64,000 bases of DNA, from positions 496,001 through 560,000 of the forward strand of contig CAWFGB010000008.1 in the NCBI GenBank assembly GCA_963815285.1, read 5' to 3'. The DNA comes from JACCSI01 sp963815285 (GTDB taxonomy: Bacteria; Acidobacteriota; Vicinamibacteria; Vicinamibacterales; UBA2999). The position numbers were made by a program, and so were the translations under genes. Positions 9,301 through 17,360 of this stretch are shown in pieces. Under the pieces are notes generated by a model. The model searched no databases. It worked only from the letters and a program-made list of their open reading frames with translations, and was not told where the DNA came from. Every line of letters starts with the position of its first letter. Positions within the stretch are counted from its first letter, which is position 1.

Positions 9301-10185
9301 TCAGGGCAGGAGGTCGCAGAGCGCAGGCTCGATTTCTACGAAGCGGAACGCGAACCCTGCGGCGGCGGCGCGCGCGGGGACGGCTCTCTGGCCGGTCAGC
9401 AGCGTGTCGGCGAGCTCCCCGAGCGCGACGCGCAGCGCGAAGGCAGGCACGGGGATAAAGGCCGGACGGTTGACCGCACGGCCGAGCGCGCGCGTGAAGT
9501 CGGCGTTGGTCGCGGGCGACGGCGCGGTCACGTTGAACGCTCCACGGGCGGCGGGCTGCTGAATCAGCCATGCGACCATTTCGACCCAGTCGCCGAGGTG
9601 AATCCAGGGCAGGTACTGGGCACCTGAGCCGAGCCGTCCACCGGCGCCGAGGCGAAAGGGCAGCAGCATCTTCTTGAGTGCGCCGCCTGACGGATGCATG
9701 ACCAACCCGTTGCGAAGCAGGACGACCCGGGTGACTGCCGCCGCTTGCTCGGCCTCGGCTTCCCACTCCACGCACAGGTTGGCCAGAAAGTCGGGTCCAG
9801 CCGGAGTCTCCTCGGTTACGAGCTCAACGCCGCGGTCGCCGTAATAACCGACCCCTGATGCGTTGAGCAGTGTCGGCGGTGTCGCGAGGCCGCCGATTGC
9901 GGTCACGATGCTCCGTGTTGAAAGCAGCCGGCTGTTGCGCAGGGCCGCCTTACGGGGGGCGCTCCATCGCGCCTCGGCAATGCCTTCGCCCGACAGGTTG
10001 ACCACCGCCTCGGCGCCGTCGAGTGCCGCTGCCCAGGAGCCGGCGGTGCCATCGGGTATCCACGCCACGTGATTGCTGGCCCGCGGCATCCTGGTGAAGA
10101 CAGTGGTGGTATGACCGGACCGTCGCAGGTGGTCCTGCAGCGCTTGACCGAGGAATCCGGAACCGCCCGCAATGACAACGCGCAT
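9301..10185 (-). CDS. TIGR01777 family epimerase (SDR39U1-like)
   Basis: 294-residue NAD(P)-binding short-chain dehydrogenase of the extended, atypical SDR39U1/TIGR01777 group. The start is placed at the ATG at 10185 because the Rossmann glycine motif GGSGFLGQAL then begins at about residue 7, as in the family; an upstream in-frame codon at 10215 would add ten unconserved residues. Further family marks are NLSGEGIAEARWSAPRKAAL near residue 75, SGVGYYGDRG, and PWIHLGDWVEMVAWLI. The substrate of the family is not established. It is divergent from the tetR-type gene at 10266, so the 80-bp spacer must hold both promoters. Confidence 0.93.
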   Translation of the reverse strand: MRVVIAGGSGFLGQALQDHLRRSGHTTTVFTRMPRASNHVAWIPDGTAGSWAAALDGAEAVVNLSGEGIAEARWSAPRKAALRNSRLLSTRSIVTAIGGLATPPTLLNASGVGYYGDRGVELVTEETPAGPDFLANLCVEWEAEAEQAAAVTRVVLLRNGLVMHPSGGALKKMLLPFRLGAGGRLGSGAQYLPWIHLGDWVEMVAWLIQQPAARGAFNVTAPSPATNADFTRALGRAVNRPAFIPVPAFALRVALGELADTLLTGQRAVPARAAAAGFAFRFVEIEPALCDLLP

Positions 10186-10228
10186 CGGCACCAAGATCGG
10201 TACTCCGCCCCTCACAGCGTCGTCCCCC

Positions 10229-10234
10229 TTGACA
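10229..10234 (+). promoter_or_regulatory. Candidate -35 box of the export operon
   Basis: TTGACA matches the sigma-70 -35 consensus. A weak -10 candidate, TAACTA, begins 17 bases after it (10252-10257), inside the palindrome described next. A start site 7-9 bases further on would fall at the tetR start codon itself, which would make the message leaderless; no Shine-Dalgarno sequence precedes that ATG. This is inferred from spacing only. Confidence 0.4.
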
Positions 10235-10246
10235 CGTCGCCTCGAA

Positions 10247-10266
10247 TTAACTAACTATTTAGTTAA
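10247..10266 (+). promoter_or_regulatory. Perfect palindromic operator for the TetR regulator
   Basis: Two perfect 8-base arms, TTAACTAA and TTAGTTAA, flank a CTAT spacer; the last base of the right arm is the A of the tetR ATG. This AT-rich dyad stands out in GC-rich surroundings and has the size and symmetry of TetR-family operators. Its position over the presumed -10 region and start codon implies autorepression of the whole downstream export operon, and possibly effects on the divergent epimerase gene. Confidence 0.7.
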
Positions 10267-10913
10267 TGACCCGCAGAGCTCGAAAGGGGGGACCCCGAGC
10301 CGGCGCTGATCCGGGTGCGACACGCGCGGCCCTCTTCCGAGCCAGCGCCGACCTGTTTTCCCGGCGAGGCCTCCAAGGCGTCACCGTGGATGACATCGCC
10401 AAGGCTGCCGAAGTCAATCGGGCGATGCTCTACTACCACTTCACCGATAAGGAAGCGCTCTATCGCGAGATCGTCTGCACGATGCTGGACGAGGCCGGCG
10501 CTCGCGTCTCCGCCATTGTCAGCGAGCCCGCCGCCCCGCCGGAGAAGCTCACGAAGTTCATCGCCGCGTTCGTTGCGCTGGCTGATTCGCATCCCTACTT
10601 TCCCCCGTTGATGCTGCGTGAGATGTCTGAAGGGGCGCTGCATTTCGACGCGGAGATCCTGACGCGCATGCGCACGGTATTTCTCGCGTTCGCCCGCGTG
10701 CTCACCGAGGGTCAGCAGACCGGCGTCTTCCGAGACCTGAACCCCGTGCTCGCCTACATGAGCGTGCTGGGTCCGCTGTTGCTCAATGCGGCCCGCGAAC
10801 GCGCCGCCGCGCAGCCAGGGCGTGAGGCGTTACCGATGTTCATCCAGATCCCCCATGAGGACCTCACCGCGCACATGCAGCGCGCTGCGCTGCAGATGCT
10901 CGAGAAGGATTGA
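10266..10913 (+). CDS. TetR/AcrR family transcriptional repressor
   Basis: 215-residue TetR-family regulator. The N-terminal helix-turn-helix spans about residues 22-66, with recognition segment VTVDDIAKAAEVNRAMLYYHFTDKEALYREI in family register (quoted in parts: VTVDDIAKAAEVN and RAMLYYHFTDKEALY). The C-terminal half is a helical ligand-binding and dimerisation domain. It is the first gene of a tightly packed operon (next start is 3 bases after its stop) coding for a complete ABC-2 type exporter, the same order as E. coli cecR(ybiH)-ybhGFSR. It probably represses the operon through the palindrome overlapping its start codon and is released by an exported compound. Inducer unknown. Confidence 0.93.
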   Translation: MTRRARKGGPRAGADPGATRAALFRASADLFSRRGLQGVTVDDIAKAAEVNRAMLYYHFTDKEALYREIVCTMLDEAGARVSAIVSEPAAPPEKLTKFIAAFVALADSHPYFPPLMLREMSEGALHFDAEILTRMRTVFLAFARVLTEGQQTGVFRDLNPVLAYMSVLGPLLLNAARERAAAQPGREALPMFIQIPHEDLTAHMQRAALQMLEKD

Positions 10914-10916
10914 CCG

Positions 10917-11924
10917 ATGAGAGCCGCGCTGACTTTCGCGATCGTCGTTGCCCTCACCGCGTGCGCTGCCGAGCCACCCTCCAACGAGGTGCGTGCGGCG
11001 GGCCACGTCGAGGCCACTGAAGTGCGCCTTGCGCCAGACAGTGGCGGGCGGATCGTCGAGCTCGCCGTCGACGAAGGTGACGCGGTCGAGACAGGTGCGT
11101 TGATTCTGCGACTCGACCCGCGCACCCCATCGCTCGCCGTCGACCGCGCCAAGGCAGAACAGCGACAGGCTGAGGCGCAACTCGCGCTGTTAAGAGCCGG
11201 CTCGCGTCAGGAGGATGTCGCGCAGGCACAGGCACAAGCGCAGGCCGCCCGCGACGATCTGGCGGCGGCACGCGCGGAGCTGACCTCGGCGGAAGCTGAC
11301 CTCGAGCGCTTCGAGTCGCTCCTGCGGTCCAACGCCGGCTCACGTAAACAGCGTGACGATGCGGCGACGAGGAGGGATGTGGCGCGCGAGCGCGTTCAGG
11401 CGGCGGAAAGCCGCGTGCGCGCTGCCGAACAGGTCACCTTACGGTTGCGTGCGGGCGCGAGAGCAGAGGAAATCGAAGCCGCGCGTGCGCGCGTGGCTGC
11501 GTCGGCGGCAACGGTGGCCACCGCCGAAGAAGCGCTGATTGACACCACCCTCCGCGCGCCCATCGCGGGGGTCATCACAGAAACCCTCGTTTCCGTCGGC
11601 GAAGTGATTGCGCCGCGAGCGCCCGCCGTGGTGCTGGCGGATCTGGCCAACGCTTGGGCTGACGTATTCGTTGACGAACCGGTAATCCCCCGGCTCCGTC
11701 TGAACCAGCCCGCGATGGTCTTTACCGACGCGGGCGGCGCCGGCATCAACGGTACCGTGACGTTCGTCTCGCCGAAGGCCGAATTCACACCGCGAAATGT
11801 CCAGACTGCCGAGGAGCGCTCGAAGCTGGTCTATCGGGTGCGCGTGTCCGTCAAGAACGATCAGGGCGTGCTCAAACAGGGCATGCCCGTCGAAGCGGTG
11901 CTCCCGCTGCAGCCGGTCCCATGA
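10917..11924 (+). CDS. HlyD/YbhG-like membrane fusion lipoprotein
   Basis: 335-residue periplasmic adaptor linking the inner-membrane ABC transporter to the TolC-type channel. A lipobox (VALTAC, Cys at residue 16) suggests a lipoprotein. The first half of the biotinyl-lipoyl domain is at about 25-70 (RAAGHVEATEVRLAPDSGG), followed by a long Ala/Arg/Glu-rich coiled-coil hairpin (about 75-190), the second lipoyl half (TTLRAPIAGVITETLVSVGE) and a beta-barrel domain ending KQGMPVEAVLPL. Its stop codon overlaps the next ATG (ATGA at 11921), so the products are translationally coupled. Confidence 0.93.
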   Translation: MRAALTFAIVVALTACAAEPPSNEVRAAGHVEATEVRLAPDSGGRIVELAVDEGDAVETGALILRLDPRTPSLAVDRAKAEQRQAEAQLALLRAGSRQEDVAQAQAQAQAARDDLAAARAELTSAEADLERFESLLRSNAGSRKQRDDAATRRDVARERVQAAESRVRAAEQVTLRLRAGARAEEIEAARARVAASAATVATAEEALIDTTLRAPIAGVITETLVSVGEVIAPRAPAVVLADLANAWADVFVDEPVIPRLRLNQPAMVFTDAGGAGINGTVTFVSPKAEFTPRNVQTAEERSKLVYRVRVSVKNDQGVLKQGMPVEAVLPLQPVP

Positions 11925-12841
11925 CGCCGGCGCTCTCCTTCGAACGCGTGACCAGGCGCTACGGCACCGTGACGGCCGTTGACGCGTTGACCTTCGATGT
12001 CCGCGCCGGCGAGATGTTCGGCCTGATTGGTCCCGATGGCGCCGGCAAGACGACATCCATTCGCCTGCTCTGTGGGCTGTTGCACGCCGACGCGGGCTCG
12101 GTCCGAGTGCTCGGCGCCGATCCGGTGACCGAGCACCGTCAGATCACGGCGCGGGTGGGCTACCTGTCGCAACGGTTCAGCCTCTACGGCGATCTCACGA
12201 TTGACGAGAACATCGCGTTCTTCGCCGAGATTCACGGCATGTCGCAATACGCGGCCCGTCGCGACCGCCTGCTCGAGATGACCCAGCTGACGCGTTTTCG
12301 CGGCCGGCTCGCCGAACAGCTCTCCGGCGGGATGAAGCAGAAGCTGGCCCTTGCCTGCACGCTCGTCCACGAACCGGAGGTGATTCTCCTCGATGAGCCG
12401 ACAACAGGTGTCGATCCGGTATCGCGCCGCGAATTCTGGAAGCTGCTGTCGCAGTTTCTCACCACCGGGATCACGATTCTGATGTCGACGCCCTATCTGG
12501 ACGAGGCGGAACGCTGCACCAGAGTGGCGCTGCTCGATCGCGGCCGCTTGATGGCAGTGGATACGCCGGGATCGCTGCGCTCGAGCCTCGCCGGCACGAT
12601 GTTCGAGGTCGTTACCACCGACGTCCAACAGGCCCGAGCCGCTTTGGCCCGCCACGGCATCGACGCCCAGGTGTTTGGCGATCGCCTTCACGTGTGGGGG
12701 GCTGAGAAAAATGAACCGGCCGATTCTCCGGCAGCCCTGAAGGAGCAGCTTTCGATGCTCCTGCCCGGTTCCCGAATCCGCACGATCACCCCGTCGCTCG
12801 AGGACGTTTACATCGCACGCATGACGGAGCTCCGCCCATGA
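11921..12841 (+). CDS. ABC transporter ATPase (first YbhF-like nucleotide-binding subunit)
   Basis: 306-residue cytoplasmic ATPase of an ABC-2 exporter. Walker A GPDGAGKTT is near residue 37, the Q-loop region GYLSQRFSLYGDLT near 82, the signature LSGGMKQK near 133, and Walker B EVILLDEPTTGVDP near 152. The H-loop, normally STHYLDEAE, reads STPYLDEAE: the switch histidine is replaced by proline. That suggests this subunit forms one weak site in a heterodimer with the second ATPase at 14187. In E. coli YbhF the two ATPase domains are fused; here they are separate genes with the channel gene between them. Start codon overlaps the previous stop. Confidence 0.94.
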   Translation: MTPALSFERVTRRYGTVTAVDALTFDVRAGEMFGLIGPDGAGKTTSIRLLCGLLHADAGSVRVLGADPVTEHRQITARVGYLSQRFSLYGDLTIDENIAFFAEIHGMSQYAARRDRLLEMTQLTRFRGRLAEQLSGGMKQKLALACTLVHEPEVILLDEPTTGVDPVSRREFWKLLSQFLTTGITILMSTPYLDEAERCTRVALLDRGRLMAVDTPGSLRSSLAGTMFEVVTTDVQQARAALARHGIDAQVFGDRLHVWGAEKNEPADSPAALKEQLSMLLPGSRIRTITPSLEDVYIARMTELRP

Positions 12842-14184
12842 GACGTGTTCTGCGCATCTTCCTGGTCATCGCGTGGTGTGTGCCCGCCGCATACGCTCAG
12901 GACGCCGCACCCGTGGTGCTGACACCTGAAGATGCCATCGCGCGTGCGATCGCGCACAGCCAGCGCCTGGCCGAGGCCGAGGCGCGCAAGGAGGGGGCGC
13001 AGGCGGCGGTGGAGTCGAGACGTGCGGCGGAGCGTCCATCGCTTGGAGTCAGCGCGGGCTACACGCGAACCAATCACGTGGACCAGTTCTTTGTACCGCA
13101 GCCGGTCGGCTTGCCGCGTCTGATCTATCCCGACATCCCCGACAACCTCTTCACGCGGGCCACGCTGCAGTGGCCCATCTACACCGCCGGCCGGCTTGAC
13201 GCGCTCGTTCGCGCCGCCGAAGCCGAGACCTTGGCCGCTGACGCCGACCTTCAGACGGCGCGTGCCGACCTGCGCCTCGAGGTGGTTCGCGCCTATTGGG
13301 CGCTGGTGACCGCAACCGAGTCCGCCCGCGTCTTCGAAGACGCACTGACGCGCGCGGACGCGCACCTGGGCGACGTGCGCAGCCGCTTCGAAAACGGCCT
13401 CGTCCCGCCGAACGAGGTCGCCGCTGTCGAAGCACAACGTGCCCGGCAGCAGATGCAGTTGATCGACGCCCGCAACCTGCGCGAGAGCGTCCTCGAAGAC
13501 CTTCGCCGCCTGACCGGCATCACCGCGGACATCACCGTCCAGAGGTTCCCGGATTCTTCACAGAAGGTCTTCACGCCGGCCCCTGCGGCGGTCCTCCGAG
13601 ATGGTTCACCAGGGACTCCACCCGACGGTTCTGTCCTCCGATCCGAACTGGAAGCGCTCGACGCGCGAGCCGTGGCGGCCGACCAGCGTGTCGAGGCCGT
13701 GCAGGCAGGTCGAAACCCCACGGTGTCATTCACGGCCGGCGCCGACTACGCGAATCCGAACCCGAAGATCTTTCCGCGCGAGGGCAGCTGGCGCACATCG
13801 TGGGAACTCGGGGTCGTCGCCGCCTGGACGCCGTGGGATGGCGGGCGGGTGGCGGCCGAATCAGCGGAAGCGGCGGCGGCGGCGCGCGCGCTCCGCGCCC
13901 GGCACGCCGACTTGAACGCGCTCATCACGACCGAGATTCGACAACGGCGACTGGATCTCGACTCGGCGCGGGCCGTTCTCGACGCGGCAGACGTGGCGGT
14001 CCGCAGCGCCGCCGAGGCCCGCCGCATCGTCAGCGAGCGCTTCAATGTCGGTGTCGCGACCAGTACCGAAGTGCTCGATGCGCAGTTGGCTCTCCTGCAA
14101 GCAGAGCTCGACCGGACCCGCTCACTCGCCAACATTCGACTTGCCGAAGCGCGGCTGGACCGCGCCGTGGGCTCAGGGCAATAG
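12838..14184 (+). CDS. TolC-family outer-membrane efflux channel
   Basis: 448-residue outer-membrane factor. A signal peptide (MRRVLRIFLVIAWCVPAAYA) is followed by two duplicated OEP domains rich in Ala, Glu and Arg that form the trans-periplasmic helical tunnel. A typical second-half start is WELGVVAAWTPWDGGRVAAE, and the helix end has FNVGVATSTEVLDAQLALLQ. It should dock with the adaptor encoded at 10917 to give a tripartite pump. The ATG overlaps the previous stop codon (ATGA at 12838), and the next gene starts 2 bases after its stop. A TolC-like gene between two ATPase genes is an unusual order. Confidence 0.94.
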   Translation: MRRVLRIFLVIAWCVPAAYAQDAAPVVLTPEDAIARAIAHSQRLAEAEARKEGAQAAVESRRAAERPSLGVSAGYTRTNHVDQFFVPQPVGLPRLIYPDIPDNLFTRATLQWPIYTAGRLDALVRAAEAETLAADADLQTARADLRLEVVRAYWALVTATESARVFEDALTRADAHLGDVRSRFENGLVPPNEVAAVEAQRARQQMQLIDARNLRESVLEDLRRLTGITADITVQRFPDSSQKVFTPAPAAVLRDGSPGTPPDGSVLRSELEALDARAVAADQRVEAVQAGRNPTVSFTAGADYANPNPKIFPREGSWRTSWELGVVAAWTPWDGGRVAAESAEAAAAARALRARHADLNALITTEIRQRRLDLDSARAVLDAADVAVRSAAEARRIVSERFNVGVATSTEVLDAQLALLQAELDRTRSLANIRLAEARLDRAVGSGQ

Positions 14185-14186
14185 GC

Positions 14187-15119
14187 ATGGCCGCCATCGA
14201 AGTTCACGAACTGACCCGCCGTTTCGGCGCGTTCACTGCCGTGGACCGGTTGTCATTCGACGTGCAACCGGGCGAGATTTTCGGGTTCCTCGGCGCGAAC
14301 GGTGCGGGCAAATCAACCACCATCCGCATGCTGTGCGGGTTGCTGCGTCCGACCAGCGGCACCGCGCTGGTGGGCGGCGTCGACGTCTCGAAGGATCCAG
14401 AGGGCGTCAAGCGACGGATTGGCTACATGTCGCAGCGCTTCTCGCTCTACGAGCGGCTCACGATCGATCAGAACATTCAGTTCTTCGGCGGGATCTATGG
14501 GTTGCGTGGTCGAACGTTCCAGGAGCGACGCGCGTTCGTACTCGAGATGGCAGGGCTCGAAGGCCGGGAGCACTCGCGCACCAGCGAGCTGGCTGGCGGC
14601 TGGCGTCAACGGTTGGCGCTCGGGTGCGCCATCCTTCATCAACCGCCGATTGTTTTCCTGGATGAGCCCACCGGCGGCGTTGACCCGTTGTCGCGGCGCC
14701 AGTTCTGGGACCTGATCGGCGCCTTGTCCCAGAGCGGCACCACTGTGCTGGTGACGACGCATTACCTGGACGAGGCAGAACACTGCCACCGGCTCGCGAT
14801 CATCCATGCCGGGCGCCTCGCCGCCCTCGGGACGGCCGCCGCGCTCAAAGAACGCTTCGGTGCCCGTCCGATCATCGAAATCCAGTCCGCCGATCCAGTC
14901 GCCGTGATGTCTGCGCTCGAAGCGATGCCGCAGATCGAGAAGACGAGCCTGTTCGGGACGGCCGTGCACGCGGTGCTGCGCGACAGCGCCGCGGATCCCG
15001 AGAGGTTGACAATGGCGCTCACGGCTGCCGGCCATGAAGTGACCTCCCTGTCGCGCGTCAGCGCTTCGCTCGAGGACGTCTTTCTCGACGTGGTCGAAGA
15101 GATGAGTGAGGCGAGCTGA
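14187..15119 (+). CDS. ABC transporter ATPase (second YbhF-like nucleotide-binding subunit)
   Basis: 310-residue ATPase. The ATG at 14187 is used; the frame stays open far upstream but that part is a shadow of the channel gene. Walker A GANGAGKST is near residue 38, Q-loop segment GYMSQRFSLYERLT near 85, Walker B PIVFLDEPTGGVDP near 156, and an intact H-loop TTHYLDEAE near 190. The signature is altered to LAGGWRQR instead of LSGGQ. With the H-to-P change in its partner (11921), one composite ATP site would be degenerate and the other canonical. A C-terminal extension of about 90 residues (RPIIEIQSADPVAVMSAL) matches the partner's and is common in drug exporters. Confidence 0.93.
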   Translation: MAAIEVHELTRRFGAFTAVDRLSFDVQPGEIFGFLGANGAGKSTTIRMLCGLLRPTSGTALVGGVDVSKDPEGVKRRIGYMSQRFSLYERLTIDQNIQFFGGIYGLRGRTFQERRAFVLEMAGLEGREHSRTSELAGGWRQRLALGCAILHQPPIVFLDEPTGGVDPLSRRQFWDLIGALSQSGTTVLVTTHYLDEAEHCHRLAIIHAGRLAALGTAAALKERFGARPIIEIQSADPVAVMSALEAMPQIEKTSLFGTAVHAVLRDSAADPERLTMALTAAGHEVTSLSRVSASLEDVFLDVVEEMSEAS

Positions 15120-16222
15120 TGCGAAAGACGCTGGCCGTCGCACACAAGGAACTGCGACAGATCGGGCGTGATCGGCGAACACTGCTGACACTGCTCTTCA
15201 TGCCGGCGCTCTTCCTGTTGCTGTACGGCTACGCGCTCAACTTCGACATCCGAAACGTTACGCTGGCGATTGAGGATCGCGATCGTTCCACGCAGAGCCG
15301 CGCGTTGGTCTCGGCGTTTGTGAACTCGGGCTATTTCGAACAGGTGGCCGAGCTCACCGATCCATCAGAGCTCCATCGACTGTTCAACCGCAGCGAGGCC
15401 CGTGCGGCGCTGGTAATTCCGGCCAGTTACGGCCGCGACGTGCTCAGCCGGCGTCCGGTCCAGGTGCAGGTTGTGGTCGACGGTGACAACGCCAACACGG
15501 CCACCACCGTGATGGGCTACGCGCAGTCGATCATCGCCGAAGTTGCGGCAGGGGCCGCCGGCGTCACCTTCACGCCGCCGCTCCTGCTGGAACCACGGGT
15601 CTGGTACAACCCTCAACTCCGCAGCACTTTGTTCCTCGTTCCTGGTCTCATCGCGTATATCGCGATGATCACCGCGGTTATCTCGACCGCGCTGTCCGTC
15701 GTTCGCGAGAAGGAGCGGGGAACGATGGAGCAAGTGAGGATGTCACCCATAAGCCCTGCCGCCTACATCGTCGGCAAGACCATCCCCTACCTGGCGCTCT
15801 CGTTTCTGTCCGCCCTGCTCATCATCTTTGCGGCCATGTTGTTGTTCGAGCTGCCGATGCGCGGTTCCTGGCTGCACCTGTGCGCGGTTATCGCGCTGTT
15901 CCTGATTGGCGCACAAGCGCAAGGACTGGTGATCTCGAGCATCGCACCTACACAGCAGGTGGCGTTTCAGGTCGCCGTGCTGTCGTCGTTCTTGCCGACC
16001 TTCATTCTGTCCGGCTTCATCTTCCCGATTTCGAGCATGCCGGCGGCGATCCAGCTTGTCACCTATGTCATTCCGGCGAGGTACTTCATCGTGGCTCTGC
16101 GCGCGATCGTGCTGAAGGGCGCTGAGCTCGCCGCGTTCTGGAACGATCTGCTGGCGCTCACCATTTTTGCCACCGTGATGTTAGCTCTCGCGTCCATCCG
16201 TCTGTCCCGGGAGTGGGCGTAG
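15119..16222 (+). CDS. ABC-2 type permease (YbhS-like)
   Basis: 367-residue inner-membrane permease of the ABC-2 exporter class. One N-terminal membrane helix (TLLFMPALFLLLYGYALNFD) precedes a large periplasmic loop (about 45-175) and five further helices in the C-terminal half, the standard ABC2_membrane_3 plan. The conserved cytoplasmic turn VVREKERGTMEQVRMSPISP is present. The ATG overlaps the previous stop by one base (TGATG). It pairs with the homologous permease next to it; both would carry the same substrate through a heterodimeric channel. Confidence 0.94.
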   Translation: MRKTLAVAHKELRQIGRDRRTLLTLLFMPALFLLLYGYALNFDIRNVTLAIEDRDRSTQSRALVSAFVNSGYFEQVAELTDPSELHRLFNRSEARAALVIPASYGRDVLSRRPVQVQVVVDGDNANTATTVMGYAQSIIAEVAAGAAGVTFTPPLLLEPRVWYNPQLRSTLFLVPGLIAYIAMITAVISTALSVVREKERGTMEQVRMSPISPAAYIVGKTIPYLALSFLSALLIIFAAMLLFELPMRGSWLHLCAVIALFLIGAQAQGLVISSIAPTQQVAFQVAVLSSFLPTFILSGFIFPISSMPAAIQLVTYVIPARYFIVALRAIVLKGAELAAFWNDLLALTIFATVMLALASIRLSREWA

Positions 16223-16225
16223 CCA

Positions 16226-17344
16226 ATGCAACGGGTGCTGCATCTGATGCGCAAGGAGCTGCTCGAACTGCGTGACGATCCCCGCCTGTTCGGGATCGTG
16301 GTGGTCGCGCCCATTCTGCAGCTCACGGTGCTGGGCTATGCTGCGACGACCGACGTCAAGGACGTGCCAGTCGTGGTCGTGGATGCCGATCGGTCCGCGG
16401 CGAGCCGAGAGCTGGTGACGCGCTTCGAGGCTTCCGATAACTTCACCATCGTCGGGCTCGTTGGATCGACCGACGAGATCGACCCGTGGCTCGAGCGGGG
16501 GGATGCCTGGATGGCGCTGGGTATTCCGCCGGGCTACGGCGAAACACTTCGGCGGCGCGAGACGGCGGCCATCCAGGTCGTCGCCGACGGCACGGATTCC
16601 AACTCGACGACGGTCGCGTTGTCCTATGCGCGCGCGTTGGTGGGCGGCTACTCGGAGGAGCTCCTGGCCGGCCGCCTCGGGGGCCCCGCCCCAACGCCCC
16701 TCGTGACGGCCAGTATCCGCGTGTGGTTCAACCCCGATCTCGTCAGCCGGGACTTCATGATTCCCGGGATTGTGGCGTTGCTCCTGCTCGTCGTGACCAC
16801 CACCCTGTCGGCGATGGCGATCGTCCGCGAGAAGGAGATCGGCACGTTGGAACAGCTCAACGTGACGCCTCTGGCGCGATGGGAGCTCATTGCCGGCAAG
16901 CTGCTGCCGTATGCCTTCATCGGCATCATCGACGTCATCCTCGTGCTCGTCGTGGCCATCCTGTGGTTCGAGGTCCCGATGCGCGGCAGCGTGCTGCTGC
17001 TCTTCGTGATGAGCCTGGTTTACTTGATGACCACCCTCGGGCTGGGGCTGTTCATTTCGACGATCTCGGCCACGCAGCAGCAGGCCATGATGACGACCAC
17101 GTTCTTTTTTCTCACGCCGATGATTTATCTCTCGGGTTTCATCTTTCCGATCGAGAACATGCCGGCCTGGATTCAGCCGGCGACCTATCTCATCCCTTTA
17201 CGCTATTTCCTGGTAATTCTCCGCGGGCTCTTTTTGAAAGGCGTCGGTCTCGAAACCTTTTGGCCCGAGGCGCTGGCGCTCTTCTGCTGGGGCGCGGCGA
17301 TTCTGTGTCTCGCCACAATCCGGTCGAGCAAACGGCTGGCGTAA
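16226..17344 (+). CDS. ABC-2 type permease (YbhR-like)
   Basis: 372-residue paralogue of the preceding permease with the same layout: a first helix in FGIVVVAPILQLTVLGYAAT, a periplasmic domain to about residue 180, then five helices. The shared cytoplasmic motif reads IVREKEIGTLEQLNVTPLAR and the penultimate loop FLTPMIYLSGFIFPIENMP, as in YbhR and other drug or siderophore exporters. It starts 3 bases after its partner ends and is the last core gene of the export operon. The substrate is unknown; family members are linked to drug and cation export. Confidence 0.94.
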   Translation: MQRVLHLMRKELLELRDDPRLFGIVVVAPILQLTVLGYAATTDVKDVPVVVVDADRSAASRELVTRFEASDNFTIVGLVGSTDEIDPWLERGDAWMALGIPPGYGETLRRRETAAIQVVADGTDSNSTTVALSYARALVGGYSEELLAGRLGGPAPTPLVTASIRVWFNPDLVSRDFMIPGIVALLLLVVTTTLSAMAIVREKEIGTLEQLNVTPLARWELIAGKLLPYAFIGIIDVILVLVVAILWFEVPMRGSVLLLFVMSLVYLMTTLGLGLFISTISATQQQAMMTTTFFFLTPMIYLSGFIFPIENMPAWIQPATYLIPLRYFLVILRGLFLKGVGLETFWPEALALFCWGAAILCLATIRSSKRLA

Positions 17345-17360
17345 GGCGTAGAATGCGCAC

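Noticed and set aside
13296..14186. Long open frame joined in frame to the second ATPase
   Set aside because: This part lies over the TolC-like gene in another frame and is Arg-rich without any domain; the ATPase begins at the ATG at 14187.
10266..17344. Drug-resistance determinant with known substrate
   Set aside because: The operon is a clear exporter, but none of its sequences identifies the substrate, so no specific drug or metal is claimed.
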